A stretch of 64,000 nucleotides of DNA, taken from contig NZ_JACHMO010000001.1 in assembly GCF_014205015.1 (NCBI RefSeq), forward strand, positions 8,990,001 to 9,054,000, in the 5' to 3' direction. Made by a program: the position numbers and the translations under genes. Under the pieces are notes generated by a model. That model made no database searches. It was not told the DNA's origin and was given only the letters and a program-made list of their open reading frames with translations. Source of the stretch: Saccharothrix ecbatanensis (GTDB lineage Bacteria > Actinomycetota > Actinomycetes > Mycobacteriales > Pseudonocardiaceae). This document shows positions 1 through 8,925 of the stretch, one piece after another (positions within the stretch are counted from its first letter, which is position 1; each line of letters begins with the position of its first letter).

Positions 1-322
1 GCGCCTCCTGATCGGCCACCGACTGCTCGGCCGCCGCGTTCACGATGTGCACGCCCGGGTACACCAGGTCCACCGCGTCACGCGTGCCGATCGTCTCGGC
101 GAAGTGGTAGCCGGTCTCCAGGAACAGCACGTCCACATCCGGCTTCACCTTGGTCACCAGATCGATCAGCACCGCGTCCTGCATGTTCGACGCGACGATC
201 CAGCTCTCGCCGAACGTCCGGGCGGTCCACGCGAGCGCCTCTTCGGCACTGGCCTCTGCCAGCTCGACCGAAGCGGCCTCGGCGATCACCTTCAGTTCCT
301 CGACCCTGGTCGGGGCGGTCAT
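1..322 (-). CDS. cysH: Phospho-/adenylyl-sulfate reductase CysH, N-terminal part (cut by window edge)
   Basis: This is the first ~107 residues of a CysH-type reductase, which reduces activated sulfate (APS or PAPS) to sulfite in cysteine biosynthesis. The visible part has the PP-loop-like segment ASNMQDAVLIDL and the conserved LFLETGYHFAET strand. The C-terminal catalytic cysteine lies outside the window, so APS versus PAPS preference cannot be judged. The ATG overlaps the stop of the upstream small zinc-ribbon gene (ATGA), and an AGGAGG lies at 330-335, inside that gene's last codons. The two are therefore translationally coupled in the sulfite reductase operon. Confidence 0.9.
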   Translation of the reverse strand, partial: MTAPTRVEELKVIAEAASVELAEASAEEALAWTARTFGESWIVASNMQDAVLIDLVTKVKPDVDVLFLETGYHFAETIGTRDAVDLVYPGVHIVNAAAEQSVADQEA

Positions 323-477
323 CGCTGCACCTCCTGAGGAAGGTTGAGACCAACGAACTTCACCGTGAACACGCGGCGGCAGGAGGCGCACAGCCACGAG
401 TAGCTGGGCTCCTCCTGTGGACGGAGGTCCTCGTCGCCGCAGTAGGGGCAGTAGAAGGGAGTCGCGCGTTCGCTCAC
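319..477 (-). CDS. Small zinc-ribbon protein of the sulfite reductase operon (52 aa)
   Basis: A 52-codon gene fills the gap between sulfite reductase and cysH. It starts at GTG 477, overlapping the reductase stop (GTGA), and ends overlapping the cysH ATG (ATGA). It has two CxxC pairs (C10/C13 as CPYC, C30/C33 as CASC), the pattern of a small zinc ribbon or rubredoxin-like knuckle. Small proteins of this kind sit at this position in many actinomycete sulfate-assimilation operons, but I know of no proven function. The double overlap and strict frame support a real gene despite the length. Confidence 0.75.
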   Translation of the reverse strand: MSERATPFYCPYCGDEDLRPQEEPSYSWLCASCRRVFTVKFVGLNLPQEVQR

Positions 478-2156
478 TTGAGATCACCCTCGTCGGCGCG
501 GGCGACCCACTGCGCGAAACGCTCGTCCGTTTCGCGCTTGGCCACGAAGTTCCGCACCACGCGCTCGACGTAGTCCGACAGCTCGACGGCGGTCACCTTG
601 TGGCCGCGCAACTTCCGCCCGAACCCGGCGTCCAGCCCGAGCCCGCCGCCCAGGTGCACCTGGAAACCTTCGGCCTGCTGCCCGCCCGCGTCCGTGACGA
701 TCATGCCCTTGAGGCCGATGTCCGCGGTCTGGATCCGGGCGCACGAGTTCGGACAACCGTTGATGTGCACCGCGATCGGCTCCGTCACCCCGGCCACGAT
801 GTCCGCCAGCCTGGTCTCCAACGTGGACACCAGCTCCACCGCGCGGGCCTTGGTCTCCACGATCGCGAGCTTGCAGAACTCGATGCCCGTGCACGCCATC
901 ACACCCCGCCGCCACGGCGACGGCTCCGTCTGCAACCCCAACTTCGCCAGATCCGCCTGCAGGTTCTTCACCTCGGCCTCCGGCACGTCCAACACCACCA
1001 GCTTCTGCTGCGGCGTCAACCGGACCCGCGCCGAACCCGCCCGCTCCACCACCTTGGCCACCTCGACCAACGTGGACCCCGACACCCGGCCCGCGATCGG
1101 CGCCGCGCCGATGTAGAACAAGCCGTCCTTCTGCCGGTGCACACCGATGTGGTCACGCGGCACCGCGGGCACCTCCGGCGCCGGACCGTCGACCAGCTTC
1201 CGGTTCAGGTACTCGTCCTCCAGGACCTGCCGGAACTTCTCCGGACCCCAGTCCGCCACCAAAAACTTGATCCGCGCCCGGTGCCGCAACCGCCGGTAGC
1301 CGTAATCACGGAAGACGCTGATCACGCCCTCCCACACATCCGGCACCTCGGCCTCCGGCACCCACGCGCCCAACCGCTTGCCGATCATCGGGTTCGTCGA
1401 CAGACCACCGCCGACCCACACGTCGAACCCCGGACCGTGCTCCGGGTGATCCACACCGACGAACGCCACGTCGTGGATCTCGTGCGCCACATCCGGCAGA
1501 CCCGAGATCGCCGTCTTGAACTTCCGCGGCAGGTTCGAGAACCGCGGATCCCCGATGTAGCGGCGCAGGATCTCGTCGATCGCCCCGGAACCGTCGACCA
1601 CCTCGTCCTCGGCGATACCCGCCACCGGCGAACCCAGCACCACCCGAGGGCTGTCGCCGCACGCCTCCATCGTGGTCAGGCCCGCGTCCTCCAGCTTGCG
1701 CCAGATCGTCGGCACGTCCTCGATCCGGATCCAGTGGTACTGGATGTTCTGCCGGTCGGTGATGTCCGCCGTGTCCCGCGCATACGTCTGCGACAACTCG
1801 CCCAACAACGCCAACTGCTGCGTCGACAACCGGCCACCGTCGATCCGGACCCGGAGCATGAAGTACTCGTCGTCCAGCTCCTCCGGCTCCAACGTCGCCG
1901 TCCGCCCGCCGTCAATCCCCGGCTTGCGCTGGGTATAGAGGCCGTACCAGCGGAAACGGCCACGCAGATCGGCCGGGTCGATCGACTCGAAACCACCGTG
2001 GGCGTAGATGTTCTCGATCCGCGAACGCACGTTGAGCGGATTGTCGTCCTTCTTGCTCCGCTCGTTCGGGTTCAGCGGCTCGCGGTAGCCCAGCGCCCAC
2101 TGCCCCTCACCTCGGCGCTGCTTGGTGCGCTGAGGCGTCGTCGTCGGGGGGACCAT
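474..2156 (-). CDS. sirA: Ferredoxin-dependent sulfite reductase (SirA/NirA type)
   Basis: A 560-aa siroheme/[4Fe-4S] reductase that reduces sulfite to sulfide with six electrons from ferredoxin. The cluster ligands are visible as CTGIEFC (about residues 421-427) and CPNSC (about 466-470). The YTQRKPG and MEACGDSPR segments match the Tyr and Cys positions that form the covalent crosslink near siroheme in M. tuberculosis NirA, which favours sulfite over nitrite as substrate. The ATG is preceded by a GGAGGACGAGG-type ribosome site. It is the first enzyme gene of an operon with the zinc-ribbon gene and cysH. A cysteine leader peptide lies upstream. Confidence 0.95.
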   Translation of the reverse strand: MVPPTTTPQRTKQRRGEGQWALGYREPLNPNERSKKDDNPLNVRSRIENIYAHGGFESIDPADLRGRFRWYGLYTQRKPGIDGGRTATLEPEELDDEYFMLRVRIDGGRLSTQQLALLGELSQTYARDTADITDRQNIQYHWIRIEDVPTIWRKLEDAGLTTMEACGDSPRVVLGSPVAGIAEDEVVDGSGAIDEILRRYIGDPRFSNLPRKFKTAISGLPDVAHEIHDVAFVGVDHPEHGPGFDVWVGGGLSTNPMIGKRLGAWVPEAEVPDVWEGVISVFRDYGYRRLRHRARIKFLVADWGPEKFRQVLEDEYLNRKLVDGPAPEVPAVPRDHIGVHRQKDGLFYIGAAPIAGRVSGSTLVEVAKVVERAGSARVRLTPQQKLVVLDVPEAEVKNLQADLAKLGLQTEPSPWRRGVMACTGIEFCKLAIVETKARAVELVSTLETRLADIVAGVTEPIAVHINGCPNSCARIQTADIGLKGMIVTDAGGQQAEGFQVHLGGGLGLDAGFGRKLRGHKVTAVELSDYVERVVRNFVAKRETDERFAQWVARADEGDLK

Positions 2157-2268
2157 CCTCGTCCTCCGGGGATTCGGGGCGCTGGTGCGCGTGCGAGTCC
2201 CAGGACAGCCGTGGTGGGGGTCTCGTCAGCGCACCCGGCGCCGACGGGAACAAAAAGGCAGGCGCGGG

Positions 2269-2355
2269 TTATGCCGAACGACGGCACATCGCGCTGGAGA
2301 CACGACGGAAGTCGACGTGGCGGCGGACCACCAGGCGGACTCCGGTCGATGTCAT
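2269..2355 (-). CDS. Putative cysteine-attenuation leader peptide (28 aa)
   Basis: A 28-codon ORF (begins MTSTGVRLVVRRHVDF, ends SSAMCRRSA) lies about 110 nt upstream of the sulfite reductase start on the same strand. It matches the pattern, known to me from many actinomycetes, of short Arg-rich leader peptides with a Cys near the C-terminus placed before sulfur-assimilation operons. The last codons contain a small hairpin (TGCCG, loop TCGTT, CGGCA), and a T-run (CCTTTTTG) follows the stop. This suggests translation-coupled attenuation. Regulation by cysteine supply is inferred from position and composition. Confidence 0.7.
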   Translation of the reverse strand: MTSTGVRLVVRRHVDFRRVSSAMCRRSA

Positions 2356-2449
2356 GTGCCTCAGCGTGCCACGCGTCCACCCCGTGGTCCACCGCCATCC
2401 GCATAGTGGGACGGCGGTCGCGGTGCTGGTAAATGGGACAATGGGCGTC

Positions 2450-3664
2450 ATGCCCTCCGCCCTGCCGATCGGTGATCCCGCGCCCTCCGACGGCTCGCTG
2501 CCCGCCTCCGCCCTCACCCGTCTGGGCGACCGCCCGTTCGGTGTGTACGTGCACGTCCCGTTCTGCGCGACCCGGTGCGGCTACTGCGACTTCAACACCT
2601 ACACCGCCGGTGAGCTGGGCACTTCCGCGTCACCGGCGTCCTGGCTGGAGGGCCTGCGGCGGGAACTCGATCTCGCGGCGGCCGTGCTGGGCGCCCCGCC
2701 GGCGGTCGACACGGTGTTCGTCGGCGGTGGCACACCGTCGCTTCTCGGCTCCGACGGGTTGGGCCAAGTGTTGCAAGCGGTCCGGTCGTCGTTCGGCCTG
2801 GCGCCCGGCGCGGAGATCACCACCGAGTCGAATCCGGAGTCGACTTCACCCGATTTCTTCACGGCCATCCGTGATGCTGGTTACACGCGGGTGTCGCTCG
2901 GCATGCAGTCCGCCGCACGGCACGTCCTCGCCGTGCTCGATCGGGTGCACACACCGGGCCGTCCGGTGGCCGCCGCGCGGGAGGCTCGCGCTGCGGGCTT
3001 CGACCACGTGAACCTCGACCTCATCTACGGCACGCCGGGCGAGACGGTGGCCGACCTCCAGGCGTCGCTGGACGCGGTGCGCGACGCGGGCGTGGACCAC
3101 GTGTCGGCGTACGCGCTGATCGTGGAGGAGGGCACCGCGCTGGCCCGCCGGGTCCGCCGCGGCGAACTGCCCATGCCGGACGACGACGTGCTCGCGGACA
3201 AGTACGAGCTGATCGACAAGGCCATGACCGAGCAGGGCCTGCGCTGGTACGAGGTGTCGAACTGGGCCGCGTCGGCGGAGGCCGCGTGCCGGCACAACCT
3301 CCTGTACTGGCAGGGCGCGGACTGGTGGGGCGCGGGCCCCGGCGCGCACAGCCACGTCGGCGGCGTGCGCTGGTGGAACGTCAAGCACCCGGCGAAGTAC
3401 GCCGAACTGCTGGCCAACGGCGCATCACCCGCCGCCGGCCGCGAGGTGCTCACCGACGACGACCGGCGGGTGGAACGCGTGCTGCTGGAGCTGCGCCTGG
3501 CCACCGGCCTGCCGCTCGACGTCCTCGACCCGGACGGCCAGGCCGAGGCCAAGTCCGCCGCCGCCGACGGCCTGCTCGACGCCTCGGCGCTGGACCAGGG
3601 GAACTGCGTCCTCACCGACCGGGGCCGCCTGCTCGCCGACGCCGTGGTCCGCCGCCTTACGTGA
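2450..3664 (+). CDS. hemW: Radical SAM heme chaperone HemW (HemN-like)
   Basis: A 404-aa radical-SAM protein with the CxxxCxxC cluster site in HVPFCATRCGYCDF near the N-terminus, the GGGTPS motif, and a HemN-like C-terminal domain. HemW-type proteins bind heme and deliver it to respiratory enzymes. They resemble oxygen-independent coproporphyrinogen oxidase but lack the extra N-terminal residues needed for that activity. I chose ATG 2450 because MPSALPIGDPAPSDG is the usual actinobacterial N-terminus; earlier in-frame starts run into the divergent leader-peptide region. Same neighbourhood as in mycobacteria (hemW near nirA/cysH). Confidence 0.92.
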   Translation: MPSALPIGDPAPSDGSLPASALTRLGDRPFGVYVHVPFCATRCGYCDFNTYTAGELGTSASPASWLEGLRRELDLAAAVLGAPPAVDTVFVGGGTPSLLGSDGLGQVLQAVRSSFGLAPGAEITTESNPESTSPDFFTAIRDAGYTRVSLGMQSAARHVLAVLDRVHTPGRPVAAAREARAAGFDHVNLDLIYGTPGETVADLQASLDAVRDAGVDHVSAYALIVEEGTALARRVRRGELPMPDDDVLADKYELIDKAMTEQGLRWYEVSNWAASAEAACRHNLLYWQGADWWGAGPGAHSHVGGVRWWNVKHPAKYAELLANGASPAAGREVLTDDDRRVERVLLELRLATGLPLDVLDPDGQAEAKSAAADGLLDASALDQGNCVLTDRGRLLADAVVRRLT

Positions 3665-4424
3665 GCGTGGTCGCCTTGCTGTGGTCGCCTTGCTTGAGCG
3701 TGGTCGACGCCGACTCGCCGATCGTCCGGTAGCCCAGCGGCCCGTAGAGGCGGGTCACCTTCTCGTCCGGCTCGGTCTCCAGGAACGGCGTGCAGCCCGA
3801 GTCGAAGACCCGCGCGGTCAGATCGGCGCACACGGCCGACGCGACGCCACGCCGCCGGAACGACGGCAGCACCGCGATGCCCGCCACCTGCGACAGGTTG
3901 TAGCGCGGCGCGGTGTACGCCCCCGCGCCCACCGGTTCGCCGTTCAGACGGGCCAGCACGACCACGCCGTTGTCACGCAGCAGCGCGCGCTGCCGTTCCA
4001 GGTCCTCCTCGCCGGCGGTCTCGCCGACACCGAAGGCTGTGTTCTGCACCACCGACGCCGCGAGCAGATCCGCGTCCGACGTCACCGCCTCCACCACCAG
4101 CCCGTCCGGCAGCGGCGGCGCGTTCAGCACGTCGATCACCATCATCGGCAGCAGCTGGTCCACCGTGAACCCGGCCGCCTCCAGCACCTCGTCGATCAGC
4201 GGCGCCGGCCGCAGGTACTCCAACCTCGGCGTCCGCGACCGCTCGCGGAACGCCGTGACCAGCGCGTCCACCTCGGCGGGCGTCGCCGGGACACCGTCGT
4301 CGGGCACGGCGTAGTTCAAGAACAGGTGGTCGCTGTGCACGTCGAAGCGCACCAGGAACGGGCCGACGCGTTCGGCATCGGCCCTGATGGCGTCGCGCAG
4401 GGCGGCCTGGATCTCGGTGAGCAC
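3657..4424 (-). CDS. GNAT-family N-acetyltransferase
   Basis: The acetyl-CoA binding signature is clear: a strand (QVAGIAVLPSF) followed by the RRRGVASAV loop, then the FLETEPDEKVTRLYGPLGYR end of a GNAT fold. The substrate is unknown. GTG 4424 gives 255 aa and is preferred because the 25 residues upstream look non-conserved; an ATG at 4499 would give 280 aa. It is convergent with hemW, overlapping its end by 8 nt. The N-terminal half (about 110 residues before the GNAT core) is of unassigned fold. Confidence 0.8.
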   Translation of the reverse strand: MLTEIQAALRDAIRADAERVGPFLVRFDVHSDHLFLNYAVPDDGVPATPAEVDALVTAFRERSRTPRLEYLRPAPLIDEVLEAAGFTVDQLLPMMVIDVLNAPPLPDGLVVEAVTSDADLLAASVVQNTAFGVGETAGEEDLERQRALLRDNGVVVLARLNGEPVGAGAYTAPRYNLSQVAGIAVLPSFRRRGVASAVCADLTARVFDSGCTPFLETEPDEKVTRLYGPLGYRTIGESASTTLKQGDHSKATTLT

Positions 4425-4534
4425 ACAGCAACCTATCCGGGCATCCCGAACCCCGGCGACCGAGTTTTCCGATACCCGCCCCAACCTCCGTAAACTCAAG
4501 GTGAAGCAGTCCGACTTCCTGGAGGTGACGCGCG

Positions 4535-5557
4535 GTGAACGCTGACGAGCGCCGGTTCGAAGTGCTGCGCGCGATCGTCGCCGACTACGTGTCCAACCAG
4601 GAGCCGGTCGGCTCGAAAGCCCTGGTCGAACGGCACAACCTGGGCGTTTCGAGCGCGACCGTGCGCAACGACATGGCCTCGCTGGAAGAGGACGGGTACA
4701 TCACCCAGCCGCACACCAGCGCGGGCCGCGTGCCGACCGACAAGGGCTACCGCCTGTTCGTGGACCGGCTGAGCGAGGTCAAGCCGCTGTCCACGCCCGA
4801 GCGCAGGGCCATCCAGAACTTCCTCGAAGGCGCCTACGACCTCGACGACGTGCTGCGCCGCAGCGTCCGGCTGCTGGCCCAGCTGACCCGCCAGGTCGCC
4901 GTCATCCAGTACCCGACGCTCAGCCGCTCCACCGTCCGGCACATCGAGGTGCTGGCCATCACACCGGCCCGGCTGATGCTGGTGCTGATCACCGACACCG
5001 GCCGGGTCGACCAGCGCTCGGTCGACCTCGGCGACGTGATCACCGAGGAGAACGTCGGCCGGATGCGGTCGCTGCTCAACGCGGCGATGGTCGGCCAACG
5101 CCTGTCCGACGCCTCCGCCGAGGTCGCCAAGCTGCCCGAGGACGTGCCGAACGAGCTGCGCGACGCGGTGCTGCGGGTGAGCACCGTGCTGATCGAGTCG
5201 CTGGTGGAGCACCCCGAGGAACGCCTGGTCCTGGGTGGCACCGCGAACCTCACCCGCAACGTGGCAGACTTCCCCGGTTCGCTGCGCCAGGTGCTGGAGG
5301 CGCTGGAGGAGCAGGTCGTGGTGCTCAAGCTGCTGGCCGCCGCCCGCGACCCCGGCAGGATCCTGGTGCACATCGGCGAGGAGAACGAAGCGGCCGAGAT
5401 GCGCAGCACCTCGATCGTGTCCATCGGCTACGGAAGCCGGGACAACCTGCTCGGCGGGATGGGCGTGGTCGGGCCGACGCGCATGGACTACCCCGGCACG
5501 ATGGCCGCCGTGCGAGCGGTGGCCAACTACGTGGGGGAGATCTTGACCGGACGGTGA
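4535..5557 (+). CDS. hrcA: Heat-inducible transcription repressor HrcA
   Basis: A 340-aa HrcA with an N-terminal winged helix ([15 protein letters not shown], then [18 protein letters not shown] and the [12 protein letters not shown] wing) and the C-terminal GAF-like/dimerisation regions. HrcA represses chaperone genes by binding CIRCE elements; no CIRCE site is visible just upstream here. The GTG start is preceded by GGAGGTGA. The gene leads the conserved hrcA-dnaJ2-rsmE group. Confidence 0.95.
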   Translation: MNADERRFEVLRAIVADYVSNQEPVGSKALVERHNLGVSSATVRNDMASLEEDGYITQPHTSAGRVPTDKGYRLFVDRLSEVKPLSTPERRAIQNFLEGAYDLDDVLRRSVRLLAQLTRQVAVIQYPTLSRSTVRHIEVLAITPARLMLVLITDTGRVDQRSVDLGDVITEENVGRMRSLLNAAMVGQRLSDASAEVAKLPEDVPNELRDAVLRVSTVLIESLVEHPEERLVLGGTANLTRNVADFPGSLRQVLEALEEQVVVLKLLAAARDPGRILVHIGEENEAAEMRSTSIVSIGYGSRDNLLGGMGVVGPTRMDYPGTMAAVRAVANYVGEILTGR

Positions 5558-5641
5558 CGGCGGGGGGAACACCGCGGTCCCGCAGGACGTTTCGCACAGC
5601 GAGCGAGCGCGTGTCGCAGCGCGCTCGCAGGAGGAAACACG

Positions 5642-6787
5642 GTGGCGAGGGACTATTACGGCACGCTCGGGGTCTCCAAGAACGCGACTCCCGACGAGAT
5701 CAAGCGCGCCTACCGCAAGCTCGCGCGGCAGCTGCACCCCGACATCAACCCCAACGAGGAAGCGCGCTTCAAGGAGGTGACCGCCGCCTACGAGGTCCTC
5801 TCGGACCCGAAGAAGCGGCAGGTCGTCGACCTCGGCGGCGACCCGTTGGACTCGGGCGGCGGCCGGGGCGGCGGCGACCCGTTCGCGGGTTTCGGTCTCG
5901 GCGACATCATGGACGCGTTCTTCGGCGCGGGCGGCGGTGGCGGACGTGGTCCGCGCAGCCGCGTGCAGCCCGGGTCGGACGCGCTGATCCGGCTGTCGAT
6001 GACGTTGGAGGAGTGCGCGGCGGGCGCTTCACGTGAGCTGACCGTCGACACGGCGATCCTGTGCGACCGGTGCGTGGGCAGCGGCTGCGCGGACGGCTCG
6101 TCCCCGATCCGCTGCGACACGTGCGGCGGGCGGGGCGAGGTGCAGTCGGTGCAGCGCTCGTTCCTGGGCCAGGTCGTGACGGCCCGGCCGTGCCCGGTGT
6201 GCCGCGGCCTCGGCGAGGTCATCCCGGACCCGTGCCAGCAGTGCGCGGGTGACGGCCGGGTGCGGTCCAGGCGGACCATCTCGGTGCAGATCCCGCCCGG
6301 CGTGGCCGAGGGCATGCGCGTTCGGCTGGCCGGCCAGGGCGAGGTCGGCCCCGGCGGCGGACCGGCGGGCGACCTGTACGTCGAGGTCGAGGAGGTGCCG
6401 CACGAGGTCTTCGAGCGTGACGGCGCGAACCTGCACTGCTCCGTGCGCATCCCGATGACGACCGCGGCCCTGGGCGCGGTGCTGCCGTTGCAGACGCTGG
6501 ACGGCGAGGAGGAGCTGGAGATCGAGCCCGGCACCCAGCCGAACACCGAGCTGGTGCTCACCGGGCGCGGCATGCCCCGGCTGAGGTCCAGCGGGCGCAT
6601 CGACGGCCGCGGCGACCTGCACGTCCACCTCGAGGTCGTGACGCCGACCAAGCTGGACGCCCGGCAGGCCGAACTGCTGCGCGAACTGGCCGTGTCACGC
6701 GGTGAGGACGAACCGACGCTCGCGCACAACGGCAAGGGCGGCGGGGGGCTGTTCTCGCGGCTGCGCTCCGGCCGCAACCACCGGTGA
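5642..6787 (+). CDS. dnaJ: Chaperone DnaJ (DnaJ2)
   Basis: A 381-aa type I DnaJ. The J-domain has HPD at residues 32-34, followed by a Gly/Phe-rich linker with a poly-Gly run. Four zinc-finger repeats follow ([32 protein letters not shown]), then the C-terminal substrate-binding domains. It stimulates DnaK ATPase activity. The GTG start is preceded by AGGAGG. It overlaps rsmE by 4 nt (GTGA). This is the second actinobacterial DnaJ, linked to hrcA rather than to the dnaK operon. Confidence 0.95.
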   Translation: MARDYYGTLGVSKNATPDEIKRAYRKLARQLHPDINPNEEARFKEVTAAYEVLSDPKKRQVVDLGGDPLDSGGGRGGGDPFAGFGLGDIMDAFFGAGGGGGRGPRSRVQPGSDALIRLSMTLEECAAGASRELTVDTAILCDRCVGSGCADGSSPIRCDTCGGRGEVQSVQRSFLGQVVTARPCPVCRGLGEVIPDPCQQCAGDGRVRSRRTISVQIPPGVAEGMRVRLAGQGEVGPGGGPAGDLYVEVEEVPHEVFERDGANLHCSVRIPMTTAALGAVLPLQTLDGEEELEIEPGTQPNTELVLTGRGMPRLRSSGRIDGRGDLHVHLEVVTPTKLDARQAELLRELAVSRGEDEPTLAHNGKGGGGLFSRLRSGRNHR

Positions 6788-7518
6788 CGCTGCCGGTCTT
6801 CCTGGTCGCCGCGCTGCCGTCCGGCGCCGAGGCCGTCCTGGACGGGCCGGAGGGGCGGCACGCGGCCACCGTGCGCCGGTTGCGCGCGGGGGAGGAGCTG
6901 GTGCTCTCCGACGGCACGGGCGCCCAGGTGCGGTGCGTGGTGGCGGAGGCGTTCAAGGACTCCCTGCGGCTGCGCGTCGTCGAACGCTGGGTCGTGCCGC
7001 CGCCGTCCGTGCGGGTGGTCGTGGCGCAGGCGCTGGTGAAGGGCGACCGCGGTGAACTGGCCGTGGAGCTGGCCACCGAGGCGGGCGTGGACGGCGTCGT
7101 GCCGTGGCGGGCCTCGCGCTGCGTGACCAAATGGGAGGAAGGTCCGCGCGGGGCCAAGGCCCTCGAACGCTGGCGGAGCACCGCGCGTGAGGCGGCCAAG
7201 CAGGCTCGCCGCGCACGCGTGCCGTCGGTCGCGGAACCCGTTTCGACGTCCGGGCTGGCACGGTTGGCGTCGTCCTCGGCGGTGGCTTTGGTATTGCACG
7301 AAACTGCATCGGTGGGCATTGGATCGGTTCAGTTGCCCTCTTCGGGTGATGTGCTGCTGGTCGTCGGACCGGAAGGCGGCATCACCGACGAGGAATTGTC
7401 CACGTTGATCGGTGCGGGCGCGCAGGTCGTGCGACTGGGGCCTACCGTGCTGCGCGCGTCCACCGCGGCGGCCGTGGCTTTGGGTGCGCTGGGTGTGCTG
7501 ACCGATCGCTGGGCGTAA
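6784..7518 (+). CDS. rsmE: 16S rRNA (uracil-1498-N3)-methyltransferase RsmE
   Basis: A 244-aa SPOUT-class methyltransferase that methylates N3 of U1498 in 16S rRNA. The PUA-like N-terminus ([21 protein letters not shown]) and the knotted SAM site ([12 protein letters not shown], then [15 protein letters not shown]) are intact. It is translationally coupled to dnaJ2 by a GTGA overlap, an arrangement conserved across actinobacteria. Confidence 0.95.
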   Translation: MTLPVFLVAALPSGAEAVLDGPEGRHAATVRRLRAGEELVLSDGTGAQVRCVVAEAFKDSLRLRVVERWVVPPPSVRVVVAQALVKGDRGELAVELATEAGVDGVVPWRASRCVTKWEEGPRGAKALERWRSTAREAAKQARRARVPSVAEPVSTSGLARLASSSAVALVLHETASVGIGSVQLPSSGDVLLVVGPEGGITDEELSTLIGAGAQVVRLGPTVLRASTAAAVALGALGVLTDRWA

Positions 7519-7578
7519 TGAAGCTTGCTCCCTTCTGGCGAACACCTGATGTAGGGGTTACGCTGATGGGCAGAGGGG

Positions 7579-8400
7579 TTGCCTTCGTTTAGCCGCGATC
7601 AGCCCTTCGACACCAGACTCGCCGGACACCTCCCCCCTCGGTCCGGCGCCGCCGCGTCGTGGTGGGACGACCCCCAGGTCCCACCGCGACGCGGCTTCTA
7701 TTTTGTCTACGGGTGGTTTCGATTGCGCATCGTCTACGGGCCGCACCCGAGCCAGTTCGGGGAGTATTCCGCCCCGCCCGGTGAATCATTTCCCGTCATC
7801 GTGGTAATCCATGGTGGTTTCTGGCATCAGCGTTATGGGCTGGAGCTCGGCCGACCGCTCGCCGCCGACCTCGTGGCACACGGCGTGGCCGCGTACAACA
7901 TCGAGTACCGGCGGGTAGGTGGCGGCGGCGGGTGGCCCGCGACGGGCGACGACGTGCTGGCCGCGATCGACGCCCTGGATCCCGCACTCGGCCCCGTAGT
8001 CACGCTGGGTCACTCCGCCGGCGGCCACCTCGCCGTGTGGGCCGCCGCCCGCCACCCGCGCGTGTCCGGCGCCGTCGCCCAGGCCGGGGTGCTCGACTTC
8101 CTCCAGCACCCGCAGATCACCCGCCGTGCGGCCGAACTCCTGGGTGGCACCCCCGCCGAAGTCCCGGCCCGCTACGCCGACGCGTCCCCGGCCGCCCAAC
8201 TCCCGATCCCGAAGCCCCTGGTCCTGGTCCACGGCGAGGCCGACGAGGACGTGCCGTTCGCCCAGAGCGAGGCGTTCGCCGCCGCCTCCGGCGCCGAGCT
8301 GATCGCCCTCCCCGGCACCGACCACATGTCCCTGATCACCCCGGACACCGCAGCCTGGACCACCTGCCGCACCGCCGCCCTACGCCTGACCACCCCGTGA
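7579..8400 (+). CDS. Alpha/beta-hydrolase (esterase-lipase type)
   Basis: An alpha/beta-hydrolase with oxyanion-hole motif HGGFW, nucleophile elbow GHSAGG, an acidic residue in EADEDVPF and the final His in GTDHMSL, so the catalytic triad is complete. The family includes kynurenine formamidase-like and carboxylesterase enzymes; the substrate is unknown. The start is uncertain. The reading frame is open from TTG 7579, but similarity to the family begins around LRIVYGPHPSQFG, and a TTG at 7723 behind GGTGG is an alternative. The stop TGA lies inside the left arm of a large inverted repeat. Confidence 0.8.
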   Translation: MPSFSRDQPFDTRLAGHLPPRSGAAASWWDDPQVPPRRGFYFVYGWFRLRIVYGPHPSQFGEYSAPPGESFPVIVVIHGGFWHQRYGLELGRPLAADLVAHGVAAYNIEYRRVGGGGGWPATGDDVLAAIDALDPALGPVVTLGHSAGGHLAVWAAARHPRVSGAVAQAGVLDFLQHPQITRRAAELLGGTPAEVPARYADASPAAQLPIPKPLVLVHGEADEDVPFAQSEAFAAASGAELIALPGTDHMSLITPDTAAWTTCRTAALRLTTP

Positions 8401-8534
8401 GTCCTACGTTCAGAACGCGTGAGTCGTACCTTCAGGACCACCGTGTCCTACGTTCAGGACCCCCGAATTCAACGCTCGCGTCGCCAGCGGCTGTTCTGAG
8501 CGTTCAACTCGGGGGTTCTGAACGTAGGACTCAC
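8397..8534. repeat. Large imperfect palindromic repeat (REP-like)
   Basis: GTGAGTCCTACGTTCAGAAC at 8397-8416 is perfectly inverted at 8515-8534. Inside it, 8443-8476 is an imperfect inverted copy of 8499-8534 (allowing a 2-base gap) around a 22-nt loop. A further partial copy (GCGAACGTAGGACTCACGGG) follows at 8540-8559. The repeats fill the gap between the hydrolase and the HIT gene. They supply the hydrolase stop codon and could act as a bidirectional hairpin. Confidence 0.85.
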
Positions 8535-8578
8535 GCGACGCGAACGTAGGACTCACGGGTGGGTTAGCCTGCGGAGCC

Positions 8579-8920
8579 ATGTCCGACTGCCTGTTCTGCC
8601 GCATCGTCGCCCGCGAGATCCCGGCGACCGTGGTGCACGAGACCGACACCACGCTGGCGTTCCGCGACGTCGCCCCCCAAGCCCCGACGCACGTCGTCCT
8701 GGTGCCCAAGGCGCACGCCCCGGACGCCGTCGCGCTCGCCGCCGCCTCGCCCACCGTGCTGGACGACCTGTTCCTCGCCGCCGGTGAAGTGGCGAAGTCC
8801 GAAGGCATCGCGGACAGCGGCTACCGCCTGCTCTTCAACACCGGTGCGGACGCCGGCCAGACCGTCTTCCACGCCCACCTGCACGTGCTCGGCGGACGGC
8901 GGCTCGGCCCGCTGGCCTGA
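8579..8920 (+). CDS. HIT-family nucleotide hydrolase (HINT-like)
   Basis: A 113-aa histidine-triad protein. The triad HxHxH is FHAHLHVL (H98, H100, H102), and a C4/C7 pair (CLFC) marks the zinc-binding HINT subgroup. Such proteins hydrolyse adenosine phosphoramidates such as aminoacyl-AMP. The short gene has a complete family length. It begins right after the REP-like repeat, so its promoter must lie within or beside it. Confidence 0.92.
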   Translation: MSDCLFCRIVAREIPATVVHETDTTLAFRDVAPQAPTHVVLVPKAHAPDAVALAAASPTVLDDLFLAAGEVAKSEGIADSGYRLLFNTGADAGQTVFHAHLHVLGGRRLGPLA

Positions 8921-8925
8921 CCGCC

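Noticed and set aside
417..2432. 671-aa open frame on the plus strand
   Set aside because: It is antisense to the sulfite reductase; the composition is the Arg/His/Pro/Leu-rich pattern of a shadow frame in high-GC DNA, and the opposite strand has full catalytic motifs.
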